DNA of 50,007 nt, taken from assembly GCA_022779365.1 (NCBI GenBank), contig JALFSI010000036.1:1-50007 (forward strand), given 5' to 3'. This document shows, one piece after another, positions 7,253 through 14,995 of this stretch. The position numbers were made by a program, and so were the translations under genes. The notes below the pieces were generated by a model that saw nothing but the letters and a program-made list of their open reading frames with translations, had not been told where the DNA came from and made no database searches. The stretch is from CAG-170 sp022779365. GTDB taxonomy: Bacteria > Bacillota > Clostridia > Oscillospirales > Oscillospiraceae. Within the stretch, counting starts at the first letter, position 1. Every line of letters begins with the position of its first letter.

Positions 7253-9832
7253 TCAGTCCTTCCTTTCATACGGTGTATGCGCAAGCGGCAGGCGCTCGCG
7301 CCGCTCGCCGTCCAGCCGGAAGTAGGCGTCCGCGATGGCGGGCGCGGTGGGGATGGACGTGATCTCGCCGATGCCGATCGCGCCGCAGGCTTTGTCAAGA
7401 CCGGGCTTGTCGATGACGATGGCTTCGATGTCAGGAACTTCATGCGCGCGGAAGAGTCCGAGCTTGCCGTATTTGTCGATGGGCTTGCAAGCTTCGTCGA
7501 TGGGATACTGCTCGCGCAGGGCAAAGCCCATGCTCATCACGACGCCGCCCTCGATCTGCCCCTCGCACGAGCGGGGATTGACCGCCTTGCCCACGTCGTG
7601 CGCGGCGACTATTTTTTCGATCCTGCGGGTCTTGGGGTCCAGGATGCACATCTGCGTTGCGTAGCCGTAGGCGACGTGCGAAACAGGGTTCGGCACGTCC
7701 GCACCGAGCTTGTCGGTCTTGGCGAGGTATTCGCCGTAGAACTCCTGCCCGATGAGCGCCTGCATATCACCGTGATACGCTTCGCAGAATTTTTCGCACG
7801 CGCGGCGGCACGCCTCGCCCGTGATGAGCGTCTGGCGTGAGCCGGAGGTATCGCCGGAGTCGGGCGCGATCCAGGTGTTGGAGCGCTCATAGACGATCTG
7901 GTCGCGGCGCAGCGGCGTATTGGTGACGATCATCTGCACCAGCACCGTGCCCACGCCCTGCCCGATGCAGCTCGCACCGGCGTAGATGTGGAGCTTTTCA
8001 TCGTCCTGTACGATCAGCTTGCAGCGCCCCCAGTCGGGGATACCGACGCCGACGCCCGCGTTTTTCATCGCGCAGGCAAGTCCCACGGGCTTTCCGGCGG
8101 CGACGGCGGCGTCATATTCCGCCTTTACCGCCTCCAGAGTTTCAACAAGACCCGTTTCCGCGCCGACGATCTGCCCGTTCGGCAGCACGCCGCCGGGTCG
8201 GATGGCGTTGCGCCAGCGGATCTCCCACGGTGAAATGCCGACCTTGTCCGCCATCTCATTGAGCAGGCTCTCCATGGCAAAGCACGTCTGCGTGACGCCA
8301 AAGCCGCGGAACGCGCCCGCGGGCGGGTTATTGGTATAGTAGGCAGTGCCTTCAATTTCAAAATTTTCGTAGGCATACGGACCTGCCGCGTGCGTACACG
8401 CGCGCTCCAGAACCGGACCGCCGAGCGACGCGAACGCGCCGGTATCGGAGTAGACGGACGCCTTCACGCCCTGAATGATGCCGTTTTCGTCACAGCCGAG
8501 CGTAAAATCCATCCAGAACGGGTGGCGCTTGGGGTGCACGAGCAGCGATTCCGAGCGGCTGAGCTTCACTTTAACGGGCAGACCCGTGACGTATGTAATG
8601 AGCGCCGCGTGGTGCTGCACCGACATATCCTCCTTGCCGCCGAAGCCGCCGCCGACAAGCTGGTTCTCGACCTTCACCTTGTGGCTGCCGAGCAGCAGCG
8701 AGCATTCATGCAGCGTCGTATGCGAGGACTGGTCGGTCGTGAGGAGCATCACGTCGCCGTCCTTGTCTTTATACGCGACGCAGCACTCCGGCTCTAAGAA
8801 GGCGTGCTCCGTCCACGGCGTTTCAAAGTGGCGGGAGATGACGTATTTGGACTTTGCGATCGCCCCGGCGGCGTCGCCGCGGGAGACGTGCCTGTACGCC
8901 TGAACGTTGTTTTCCTCCTCGTCATAGACGCGCTCCGCGCTGTCGCGCGCCTGCTCGGGCGTGTGGATGACGGGCAGAGGCTCATATTCGACCTGTACGA
9001 GTTTTTTCGCCTGTTCGAGCGTGGCTTCATCCTGCGCAACGACGAGCGCGACCGCGTCGCCGAGGTAGTGCACCAGCCCGCCGACGGGAATGAGCGTATA
9101 CTGATCCTTTTTGAGATGCCCGACCTTGTTCTGCCCCTCGGGCGGGATGTCCTCCGCCGTGAGCACAGCGAGCACGCCGGGCAGCGCCTTTGCGCGGCTG
9201 GTGTCGATGGACAGCACGCGCGCACGGGCGTATTTGGCGCGCACCGCGCCGCCGTAGGTCATGCCGGGGACATACCAATCGTCGGGGTATTTGCCGTAGC
9301 CCAGCACCTTTTCCTCCACGTCCAGACGGTGGACGCTCGAGCCGAGCTTCCAGTCGGTTTCGGACGGCTGCGGCACGCTGCCGAGCTTTTTATACTTTGC
9401 CGCCAGACGCACGGCGGCGAAAATTTTGACATAGCCCGTGCAGCGGCAGTAGTTGTTGCGCAGGGCGTTTTTAATATCCGCCTCCGTGGGGTCGGGGTTC
9501 TTGTCCAGCAGCGCCTTGGTGCACAGCACCATGCCCGGGATGCAGAAGCCGCACTGCACCGCGCCGGCTTCGCCGTAGCAGTAGGTATACAGCTCCTTTT
9601 CCCAGTCGGAGAGACCCTCCACGGTGATAACGTGCCGCCCATCGAGAGAATCCGTATCGGGCGTACAGGCGCGGACGGTGTAGCCGTCAATAATGACGGT
9701 ACAAGCGCCGCACGCGCCCTCCGAGCAGCCGTCTTTGACGCTCGTCAGATGCAGCACGTCGCGCAGATAGCGCAGTAGCTTCATGTTCCTTTCGGGGCAG
9801 ACCTCCTGCCCGTTCACAAAGAAAACCGCCAT
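7253..9832 (-). CDS. Xanthine-dehydrogenase-type molybdenum hydroxylase, 2Fe-2S and Mo domains fused
   Basis: A molybdopterin enzyme that would hydroxylate a purine or related heterocycle. Residues 1 to about 155 are the two-[2Fe-2S] domain (DGCSEGACGACTV, CGFCIPGM, CRCTGYV). The rest is the molybdopterin-binding domain, with VGGGFGGKED, GAFRGFGVTQ and GQGVGTVL. The central FAD domain of classical xanthine dehydrogenase is absent. Fused size (859 residues) and layout match the family described as selenium-dependent xanthine dehydrogenase; selenium dependence is inferred and not visible in sequence. I chose the ATG at 9832: an in-frame ATG at 9841 lies inside the ribosome-binding site AGAAAGGA. 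The gene follows a long structured leader and is co-transcribed with the polyferredoxin gene. Confidence 0.9.
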   Translation of the reverse strand: MAVFFVNGQEVCPERNMKLLRYLRDVLHLTSVKDGCSEGACGACTVIIDGYTVRACTPDTDSLDGRHVITVEGLSDWEKELYTYCYGEAGAVQCGFCIPGMVLCTKALLDKNPDPTEADIKNALRNNYCRCTGYVKIFAAVRLAAKYKKLGSVPQPSETDWKLGSSVHRLDVEEKVLGYGKYPDDWYVPGMTYGGAVRAKYARARVLSIDTSRAKALPGVLAVLTAEDIPPEGQNKVGHLKKDQYTLIPVGGLVHYLGDAVALVVAQDEATLEQAKKLVQVEYEPLPVIHTPEQARDSAERVYDEEENNVQAYRHVSRGDAAGAIAKSKYVISRHFETPWTEHAFLEPECCVAYKDKDGDVMLLTTDQSSHTTLHECSLLLGSHKVKVENQLVGGGFGGKEDMSVQHHAALITYVTGLPVKVKLSRSESLLVHPKRHPFWMDFTLGCDENGIIQGVKASVYSDTGAFASLGGPVLERACTHAAGPYAYENFEIEGTAYYTNNPPAGAFRGFGVTQTCFAMESLLNEMADKVGISPWEIRWRNAIRPGGVLPNGQIVGAETGLVETLEAVKAEYDAAVAAGKPVGLACAMKNAGVGVGIPDWGRCKLIVQDDEKLHIYAGASCIGQGVGTVLVQMIVTNTPLRRDQIVYERSNTWIAPDSGDTSGSRQTLITGEACRRACEKFCEAYHGDMQALIGQEFYGEYLAKTDKLGADVPNPVSHVAYGYATQMCILDPKTRRIEKIVAAHDVGKAVNPRSCEGQIEGGVVMSMGFALREQYPIDEACKPIDKYGKLGLFRAHEVPDIEAIVIDKPGLDKACGAIGIGEITSIPTAPAIADAYFRLDGERRERLPLAHTPYERKD

Positions 9833-9853
9833 AGAAAACATCCTTTCTCGGAA

Positions 9854-10125
9854 GCGTCAGCTGACAAGGGCACACACGCTTGCGGGCGCGGCTGGAACGC
9901 AGCCTGCGGCGTTATCGTCCTTGACTTGCGCCAGCAAGCCTGCGTCCTCTGCCTTGCAGGCAACGCCCCAGCCGTGCCGGCAAGTCCTTCGGAGTTTTTC
10001 GCGGAGGATAAACGGCGGCTGGCAAGGCAGACGAGGCGGGTGGGCTGACGCCCACCAACGAGGATAACGCAGCCAGGCGGCGTTTTGCCCCGCGAAAAAC
10101 CGCGTGTGCCCTTGTCAACTGACGC
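9854..10125 (-). repeat. 272-bp element with 22-bp terminal inverted repeats in the leader of the Mo-hydroxylase gene
   Basis: The ends are 22-bp inverted repeats (9854-9875 and 10104-10125) matching at 21 of 22 positions, with the shared core GACAAGGGCACAC. Inside are further hairpins, for example GGTGGGC-TGAC-GCCCACC (10039-10056) and TGCCT-GCA-AGGCA. GCGGAGGATAAACG-type segments recur in both orientations. There is no coding frame. The element lies entirely between the promoter at 10226-10254 and the start at 9832, and its 3' end is only a few bases from the ribosome-binding site. It is either a MITE-like repeat or a large structured 5' leader; sequence alone does not decide. Confidence 0.65.
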
Positions 10126-10157
10126 AAGCATCCGCAGATACGGATGCTACCTGCGTC
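10121..10157 (-). promoter_or_regulatory. Leader hairpin competing with the 272-bp element's stem
   Basis: GACGCA (10121-10126) pairs with TGCGTC (10152-10157), and GCATCCG (10128-10134) pairs with CGGATGC (10141-10147) around CAGATA. The bases at 10121-10125 are also part of the right terminal repeat. In RNA they can therefore pair either here or with 9854-9858, giving two mutually exclusive folds. Confidence 0.55.
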
Positions 10158-10225
10158 ACAGCAAGCTGTTCTCGGCGTGCACCGCCACCGCAAGTTCCGT
10201 CTGACAAAATCTCAAAATTTTTAAT

Positions 10226-10254
10226 CAGTATACAATATTTTTTTGTAAATTTCA
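10226..10254 (-). promoter_or_regulatory. Sigma-A-type promoter of the Mo-hydroxylase operon
   Basis: On the minus strand: TTGAAA (10254-10249), 17-bp spacer, TATACT (10231-10226). Transcription would begin near 10219, leaving a leader of about 385 nt before the ATG at 9832. Confidence 0.75.
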
Positions 10255-10311
10255 ACGAACCGCGCGCAAATTTTCCCCGCAGCGTGATTCTATTTTGAAT
10301 ATCATGACTTC

Positions 10312-11274
10312 TCAGTACCCTTTTGCGAGGTCTACAACGTTCTTCAGGCGCTCGCCGCGCAGATAACGCGCAAGATTTTCCATGCAGATGCCCCAGATGG
10401 CGTCCTGCACATCGCGGTTGCCGCCGAAGCTCGGCCCGGCGATGTGCGGCGTGAGGATGACGTTTTCCAGCGCCCAGAGCGGGCTGTTTTCGGGCAGCGG
10501 CTCTTCGTCCAGAACGTCGAGCGCCGCGCCGAGCAGATGCCCGCTTTGCAGCACGCTGACCAGATCCTCCGTCGCCACAAGGCTGCCTCTGCCCACATTC
10601 ACGAACACCGCGTCCGGCTTCATGGCGCGCAGGCGCGCGCAGGTCAGAAGCCCCCGCGTTTCCGGCGTATCCGGCAGGCAGCCGACCACGATGTCCGCCT
10701 GCGGAAGCAGTTCGTCCAGCTCCGATAGGCTGCACACGCGGTCAAAGTCAGCCAGAGCTGTCCCGGCGCTGCGGCGCACGCCGGTCACGTCCGCGCCGAG
10801 GGCGCGCAGCCGCCGGGCGAGATTCCGCCCAAGGTCGCCCGTGCCCAGCAGCAGCGCGTGCGTGCCAAAGATCGTGCGGGCGCGATCCTGCTGCGCCCAG
10901 ACGCGGCGTTTCTGGTTGTCCCAATACTGCGGAAAGCCGCGGTAGAGCGCGATGATCGCGCCGACGGCATATTCCGCGATGATCCCGCCGAACGCGCCGG
11001 AGGCGTTCGTCAGCACCGCGCCGCGCAGCGCATCCCGCATCGGGACATAGCGGTCCACACCCGCCCAGGTGAGCTGCACCCAGCGCAGGTTTTCTGCCGC
11101 CAGAAGCTCTTCCCTGTCCGGCTCGCCGATCACGACCTGCGCCTGTTCGGGCGCGAACGCGCCCTCATCCTCCGCAAAGCGAAAGCTGCACGCCGCGCCG
11201 AAGCGCGCCAGCAGCTCGCCCCGCACCGCCGCCTCACAGGGTGCTTTGACCCATACCTTCACGTTTGCTTCCAT
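10312..11274 (-). CDS. D-2-hydroxyacid dehydrogenase (NAD-binding)
   Basis: A 320-residue member of the D-isomer-specific 2-hydroxyacid dehydrogenase family, which reduces a 2-oxoacid or oxidises a 2-hydroxyacid with NAD(P). The Rossmann motif is LLGTGDLGRNLARRL. The catalytic Arg lies in FVNVGRGSLV, the Glu region in LDVLDEEPLPENSPLW, and the His in VILTPHIAG. The substrate cannot be told. I chose the ATG at 11274 because GGGAGAG precedes it; a longer in-frame extension to 11370 has no family similarity. It stands alone on the minus strand, divergent from the MFS gene. Confidence 0.9.
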   Translation of the reverse strand: MEANVKVWVKAPCEAAVRGELLARFGAACSFRFAEDEGAFAPEQAQVVIGEPDREELLAAENLRWVQLTWAGVDRYVPMRDALRGAVLTNASGAFGGIIAEYAVGAIIALYRGFPQYWDNQKRRVWAQQDRARTIFGTHALLLGTGDLGRNLARRLRALGADVTGVRRSAGTALADFDRVCSLSELDELLPQADIVVGCLPDTPETRGLLTCARLRAMKPDAVFVNVGRGSLVATEDLVSVLQSGHLLGAALDVLDEEPLPENSPLWALENVILTPHIAGPSFGGNRDVQDAIWGICMENLARYLRGERLKNVVDLAKGY

Positions 11275-11372
11275 GCTGCGCTCTCCCAATTCCTGTTTTT
11301 TGTATCGTATCACAGTTTTGCGCCGCTTACAAGGCGCGCCCGCCGCCAAAACCCGGAAAATCGCGGGCATAC

Positions 11373-11401
11373 TTGCAAATCCTGCAAATTTTTGCTATAC
11401 T
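11373..11401 (+). promoter_or_regulatory. Sigma-A-type promoter of the MFS gene
   Basis: TTGCAA (11373-11378), 17-bp spacer, TATACT (11396-11401), 42 bp before the start codon. Confidence 0.75.
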
Positions 11402-11443
11402 CGAACGCACTGTGTCATCCCACAGCAATAGGAGGATCTTACC

Positions 11444-12637
11444 ATGCAGCTTCACACCGGCAGCTACCGGCGTACCATCACCGCCTGCTTCATCGGCTAT
11501 GTCGCGCAGGCGGCGATCTGCACGCTCGCGCCGCTTTTATATGTCCAGTTCCGCAGCGAATTTGCGCTCTCGCTCGACCAGATCGCGCTGATGATCACCG
11601 TCACGTTTTTTACGCAGCTCCTTGTGGACCTGACCTCGTCGCCGGTGGTGGCGAGGCTCGGCTGCCGCGCGTGCATCGTGGCGGCGCATCTGCTCGTGTC
11701 GGTGGGCTTTGCGCTGATGTCCGTTTTGCCGGATATTCTGCCGAGCGCCTACGCAGGGCTGATGATCTCGGCGATCGTCTACTCGCTCGGCGCGGGGCTG
11801 ATCGAGGTGCTCGTCAGTCCGATCATCGAAGCGTGCCCCACGAAGCGCAAGAATACCATGATGAACCTGCTGCACTCGTGCTTTGCATGGGGGCAGGTGC
11901 TCGTCATCCTCGGCTCCACGCTGTTTTTCGCCCTCGCGGGCATCGAAAACTGGCGGTGGCTGGCGCGTATCTGGGCAGTTATACCGTTTCTGAACGCGTT
12001 TTTGTTCCTCGGCGCGCCCATCGTGCCGTTCGGCGGGGAGAGCGCCCCGGTGGGGCAGATGCGGCTGCTGCTGCGCTCGGGGCTGTTCTGGCTGCTGCTC
12101 GTCATTATGGTCAGCAGCGGTGCGACCGAGCTGGCGGTCAGCCAGTGGGCGTCTACCCTGGCGGAGTCGGGGCTTGGCGTGAGCAAAACTGTGGGCGATC
12201 TGGCAGGACCGTGCCTGTTTTCCGTATTTATGGGGCTGGGACGTATCCTCGGCGCGCGGTTTGACGACAGCGCGCGGCTGCGCGTGATGACCGGCGCGGG
12301 CGTTCTGTGTGTTTTGAGCTATCTGCTCATCGCGCTCGCGCCCATCCCGGCGCTGAGCCTTGCCGGGTGTGCGCTGTGCGGGTTTGCGGTGTCGGTCTCG
12401 TGGCCGATGACGCTGGGGCTTGCCGCGCAGGCGATGCCGCAGGGCGGCATGGCGCTGTTTGCGCTGCTCGCCTTCGGCGGCGACATCGGCTGCACCACCG
12501 GTCCGGGGCTCGCCGGACTCGTCGCAGGACGCTGCGGGGATGACCTGCAAATGGGCATCCTCGGCGCGATCGTGTTCCCCCTGCTCATGCTGGCGGCAAT
12601 GCTCGGCGTTGGGCGGAAGATGAAGAAAGTAAAATAA
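11444..12637 (+). CDS. Major facilitator superfamily transporter
   Basis: A 397-residue integral membrane protein with about twelve hydrophobic segments and the two-times-six layout of MFS carriers. A charged cytoplasmic loop (CPTKRKNTMMNLLHS) follows the fifth helix region, and ARFDDSARLRV marks the second-half loop 8-9. The closest resemblance is to fucose-permease-like MFS members of clostridia, but the substrate is unknown. AGGAGG lies just upstream of the ATG. The gene has its own promoter; the xylulokinase-like gene downstream has a separate one. Confidence 0.88.
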   Translation: MQLHTGSYRRTITACFIGYVAQAAICTLAPLLYVQFRSEFALSLDQIALMITVTFFTQLLVDLTSSPVVARLGCRACIVAAHLLVSVGFALMSVLPDILPSAYAGLMISAIVYSLGAGLIEVLVSPIIEACPTKRKNTMMNLLHSCFAWGQVLVILGSTLFFALAGIENWRWLARIWAVIPFLNAFLFLGAPIVPFGGESAPVGQMRLLLRSGLFWLLLVIMVSSGATELAVSQWASTLAESGLGVSKTVGDLAGPCLFSVFMGLGRILGARFDDSARLRVMTGAGVLCVLSYLLIALAPIPALSLAGCALCGFAVSVSWPMTLGLAAQAMPQGGMALFALLAFGGDIGCTTGPGLAGLVAGRCGDDLQMGILGAIVFPLLMLAAMLGVGRKMKKVK

Positions 12638-12882
12638 AAGCACACAGGTGAGGCATTGCCCTGCCTGTTCTATTTGCCGCACCTCCAACCGAGCCGTAGG
12701 GGCGGGGTCGCCGATGGCGTGTGTAATTTTGCGATTGCGTCCTGCCGGGGAGAGCGCGGCATCGACCCCTACGAACTGTACGTTCTGAGCTGTTGCCACG
12801 TTTGCACAGCGCAAGGGCTTCCCTTGGTGACCAAGGGGAGGCTCTCTTTCCCAAAATATATACTTTTTCCACAACCGGGGGG
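12638..12882. repeat. Dispersed GC-rich repeat remnants, no gene
   Basis: This gap contains CGTAGGGGCGGGGTCG (12695-12710), with an inverted partner CGACCCCTACG (12763-12773). It also has a stretch around 12808-12850 (GGGCTTCCCTTGGTGACCAA and following) resembling units of the repeat cluster near 32.1-32.5 kb. I see no coding frame. Confidence 0.6.
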
Positions 12883-12911
12883 TGGAAATATGCCCCTGCG
12901 TCTGATATAAT
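12883..12911 (+). promoter_or_regulatory. Promoter of the xylulokinase-like gene
   Basis: A consensus -10 TATAAT (12906-12911) follows a weak -35 TGGAAA (12883-12888) by 17 bp. Transcription would start only about a dozen bases before the TTG start codon, giving a very short leader. Confidence 0.65.
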
Positions 12912-12930
12912 TTTTTTCGGGTGATTGATT

Positions 12931-14409
12931 TTGGAAACGATCTTACTGGCATTTGACATTGGCACGAGCGGGCTGAAGGCCTCGCTTGTGGACGAGCAGC
13001 TCAATATCCTCCGCAATGTGACCACGACCTATCCCACGCACCACCATCCCGACGGCGGCTGTGAGCAGGACGCCTACGACTGGTGGATGAGCGCTGTGCG
13101 CGCGATGCTCATGCTGCGCGAGCTTGCGCCTGAATATGTCAAGCGCGTGGACGCCATCGGCATCTCCGGGCATATGCTCGCGTGCCTGCCGATGGACAAG
13201 GACGGTCAGGCGCTGCGCCCGGCGATGATCCACGCTGACACGCGGGCGCTGGCGATCTCCAACCGGCTGCGCGAGCGTTACGGGCGCGACTATTTTTACA
13301 ATATCACCGGCAACGTCCTCAGCCCGTCGTCCACGCTGTGCAAGGTGCTCTGGGTCAAGGAGCATGAGCCGGAGCTGTACGCCAAAACGGAGCGCTTTTT
13401 GCAGGTGAAGGATTATCTGGTCTACCGCTTGACCGGCAACATGGACTCCACCGACCTCTCCGACGCGTCACACGCGATGCTCATGAACCTGCACACGCGG
13501 CAGTATGACAGCGAAATGTTTGAGAACGTCGGCATGGACCTTGAAAAATTCCCCGCCATTCACGCCGGCTGCGAGATCGCGGGCAGGCTGACGGAGGAGG
13601 CGGCGTACCACCTCGGACTGCGCGCTGGCATTCCCGTGTCGGTCGGCGGCGGCGACGGCGCGTGCGCCAACGTGGGCGCGGGCGTGGTCGAGCCGGGGCA
13701 TTTCTACCTCAGCCTCGGCACGACGGCATGGATCGCCGGTCCGATGGAAAAGCCGTTCCTCGACCCGCAGCACCGTGTGTTCCATATGTACACGATGGAC
13801 GGGCACGGCTGCAACGTGTTCGGCACGATGCAGTGTGCGGGGCGCTCTATCTCGTGGGCGCAGGAGCTTTTGGGCTATAACTCTCCGCGCGCGATGGACG
13901 CGGCGGCGGAGACCGTCGCCCCCGGCGCGGGTGGGCTGATCTACCTGCCGTATCTGGAGGGCGAGCGCTCGCCGGTCTTTGACGCGAAGGCGCGCGGCGT
14001 GTTTTTCGGCATGAACACGATGCACAAGCGCGAGCATTTCGCCCGCGCCGTCCTGGAGGGCACGGGCTGCGGTCTGGCGCAGATCCTGTCCGCGTTCCGC
14101 GAACGTGAGCCGATCGAGTCGCTGCGCATCATCGGCGGCGGCGCGAAATCGCCGGTGTGGAAGCAGATCATCGCCGATCTGTGCCAGGTGCGGCTTCTGG
14201 AGGTGTCCACATTCTCCGACAGCGCCACATCTATGGGCGCGGCGGCAGCCGCAGGCGTCGGCATCGGGCTGTACCCCGACCTTCCTACGGCGGTGGCGCA
14301 CATCCAGACCACCGGCAGCACCGACCCGCAGCCGCACCCGGAATACGAGCTGACCAAAAAGAAATACGGGATGCTCTACCCCAGCCTCGTGGACGTATTC
14401 CGTACATAA
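12931..14409 (+). CDS. xylB: FGGY-family carbohydrate kinase (xylulokinase-like)
   Basis: Phosphorylates a ketose, most likely D-xylulose, with ATP. The protein is about 492 residues, normal for the family. The N-terminal ATP/sugar motif is LLAFDIGTSGLKASLVD. Later come GISGHMLACLPMD, GGGDGACANVGAG and the C-terminal FGGY signature region, ending in LRIIGGGAKSPVWKQIIADL. No ATG fits. TTG at 12931, six bases after GGGTGA, is my choice; TTG at 12925 is the alternative. Substrate assignment rests on overall similarity, and other pentuloses are possible. A strong terminator follows. Confidence 0.85.
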   Translation: METILLAFDIGTSGLKASLVDEQLNILRNVTTTYPTHHHPDGGCEQDAYDWWMSAVRAMLMLRELAPEYVKRVDAIGISGHMLACLPMDKDGQALRPAMIHADTRALAISNRLRERYGRDYFYNITGNVLSPSSTLCKVLWVKEHEPELYAKTERFLQVKDYLVYRLTGNMDSTDLSDASHAMLMNLHTRQYDSEMFENVGMDLEKFPAIHAGCEIAGRLTEEAAYHLGLRAGIPVSVGGGDGACANVGAGVVEPGHFYLSLGTTAWIAGPMEKPFLDPQHRVFHMYTMDGHGCNVFGTMQCAGRSISWAQELLGYNSPRAMDAAAETVAPGAGGLIYLPYLEGERSPVFDAKARGVFFGMNTMHKREHFARAVLEGTGCGLAQILSAFREREPIESLRIIGGGAKSPVWKQIIADLCQVRLLEVSTFSDSATSMGAAAAAGVGIGLYPDLPTAVAHIQTTGSTDPQPHPEYELTKKKYGMLYPSLVDVFRT

Positions 14410-14415
14410 AAATTT

Positions 14416-14446
14416 CCGCCCGGAATGCTTTGTTCCGGGCGGTTTT
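14416..14446 (+). terminator. Intrinsic terminator of the FGGY kinase gene
   Basis: CCGCCCGGAA (14416-14425) pairs with TTCCGGGCGG (14433-14442), followed by TTTT. Confidence 0.9.
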
Positions 14447-14450
14447 ATGC

Positions 14451-14481
14451 AAAAAGCGCGGCGGTTCTTCACCGCCGCGCT
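14451..14481 (-). terminator. Intrinsic terminator of the P-loop gene
   Basis: AGCGCGGCGG (14455-14464) pairs with CCGCCGCGCT (14472-14481). On the minus strand a T-tract follows (14455-14451). It sits back to back with the terminator of the converging kinase gene. Confidence 0.88.
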
Positions 14482-14495
14482 GTTATTTCTGATTT

Positions 14496-14906
14496 TTACA
14501 GGAATTTTGCGATATAGCCCGGAGCGTTATCGGGGTCGCCCGGGATGGTGATGGTGAAGTGCACACCGTTCGCCTGCGCGAACTGGTCGCACCAGTTCAG
14601 GAACGTCTCCGTCTGCGCGGGATCGTCGCAGTGCGAGACCTTATAGAGGTTGTCAATAAAAATGTGGGTGATGTCAAAGTTGCCCGCGTGCAGCCCGCTG
14701 ATAAAGCCCTTGAGAAATACATAGCTGCCGAGCATATATTCCCCCGCGTCAACCAGACGGACACGGTGGTCCAGGTCAAACCGCAGCGTGTGACCCTTTT
14801 CAATGCAGACCATGCTGCCGGATTCGTTTTTCAGCGCCTCGTGGACCGAGTCGATCAATTGCTTTGTTTTGCCGGAGCCTTGCAGCCCGGTGATGATATG
14901 AACCAT
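14496..14906 (-). CDS. Small P-loop NTPase, unknown function
   Basis: A 136-residue protein with a Walker A motif at its N-terminus (GLQGSGKTKQLID, residues 7-19) and a Walker-B-like strand, ITHIFIDNL, near residue 85. It resembles short ATPases annotated as hypothetical or zonular-occludens/twitching-type proteins in clostridia; no specific role is known to me. It follows the PGI-like gene on the same strand after an 89-bp gap that contains its own promoter. GGAGGAATGTCCC precedes the ATG. Confidence 0.78.
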   Translation of the reverse strand: MVHIITGLQGSGKTKQLIDSVHEALKNESGSMVCIEKGHTLRFDLDHRVRLVDAGEYMLGSYVFLKGFISGLHAGNFDITHIFIDNLYKVSHCDDPAQTETFLNWCDQFAQANGVHFTITIPGDPDNAPGYIAKFL

Positions 14907-14949
14907 GGGACATTCCTCCTTTTGCCGCGTAGGTTTTATCTACATGCCC

Positions 14950-14978
14950 ATTCTATCAGCTTTTTCCCGAAAAGACAA
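14950..14978 (-). promoter_or_regulatory. Sigma-A-type promoter of the P-loop gene
   Basis: On the minus strand: TTGTCT, 17-bp spacer, TAGAAT (14955-14950). Confidence 0.6.
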
Positions 14979-14995
14979 GAGCGGAATTGTGCAAT

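Noticed and set aside
9833..9841. Start codon of the Mo-hydroxylase at 9841
   Set aside because: This ATG overlaps the ribosome-binding site AGAAAGGA; the ATG at 9832 has proper spacing and begins the 2Fe-2S domain.
9854..10157. Known molybdenum-cofactor or purine riboswitch
   Set aside because: I could not find a conserved core of either class; only the general folding pattern is riboswitch-like.
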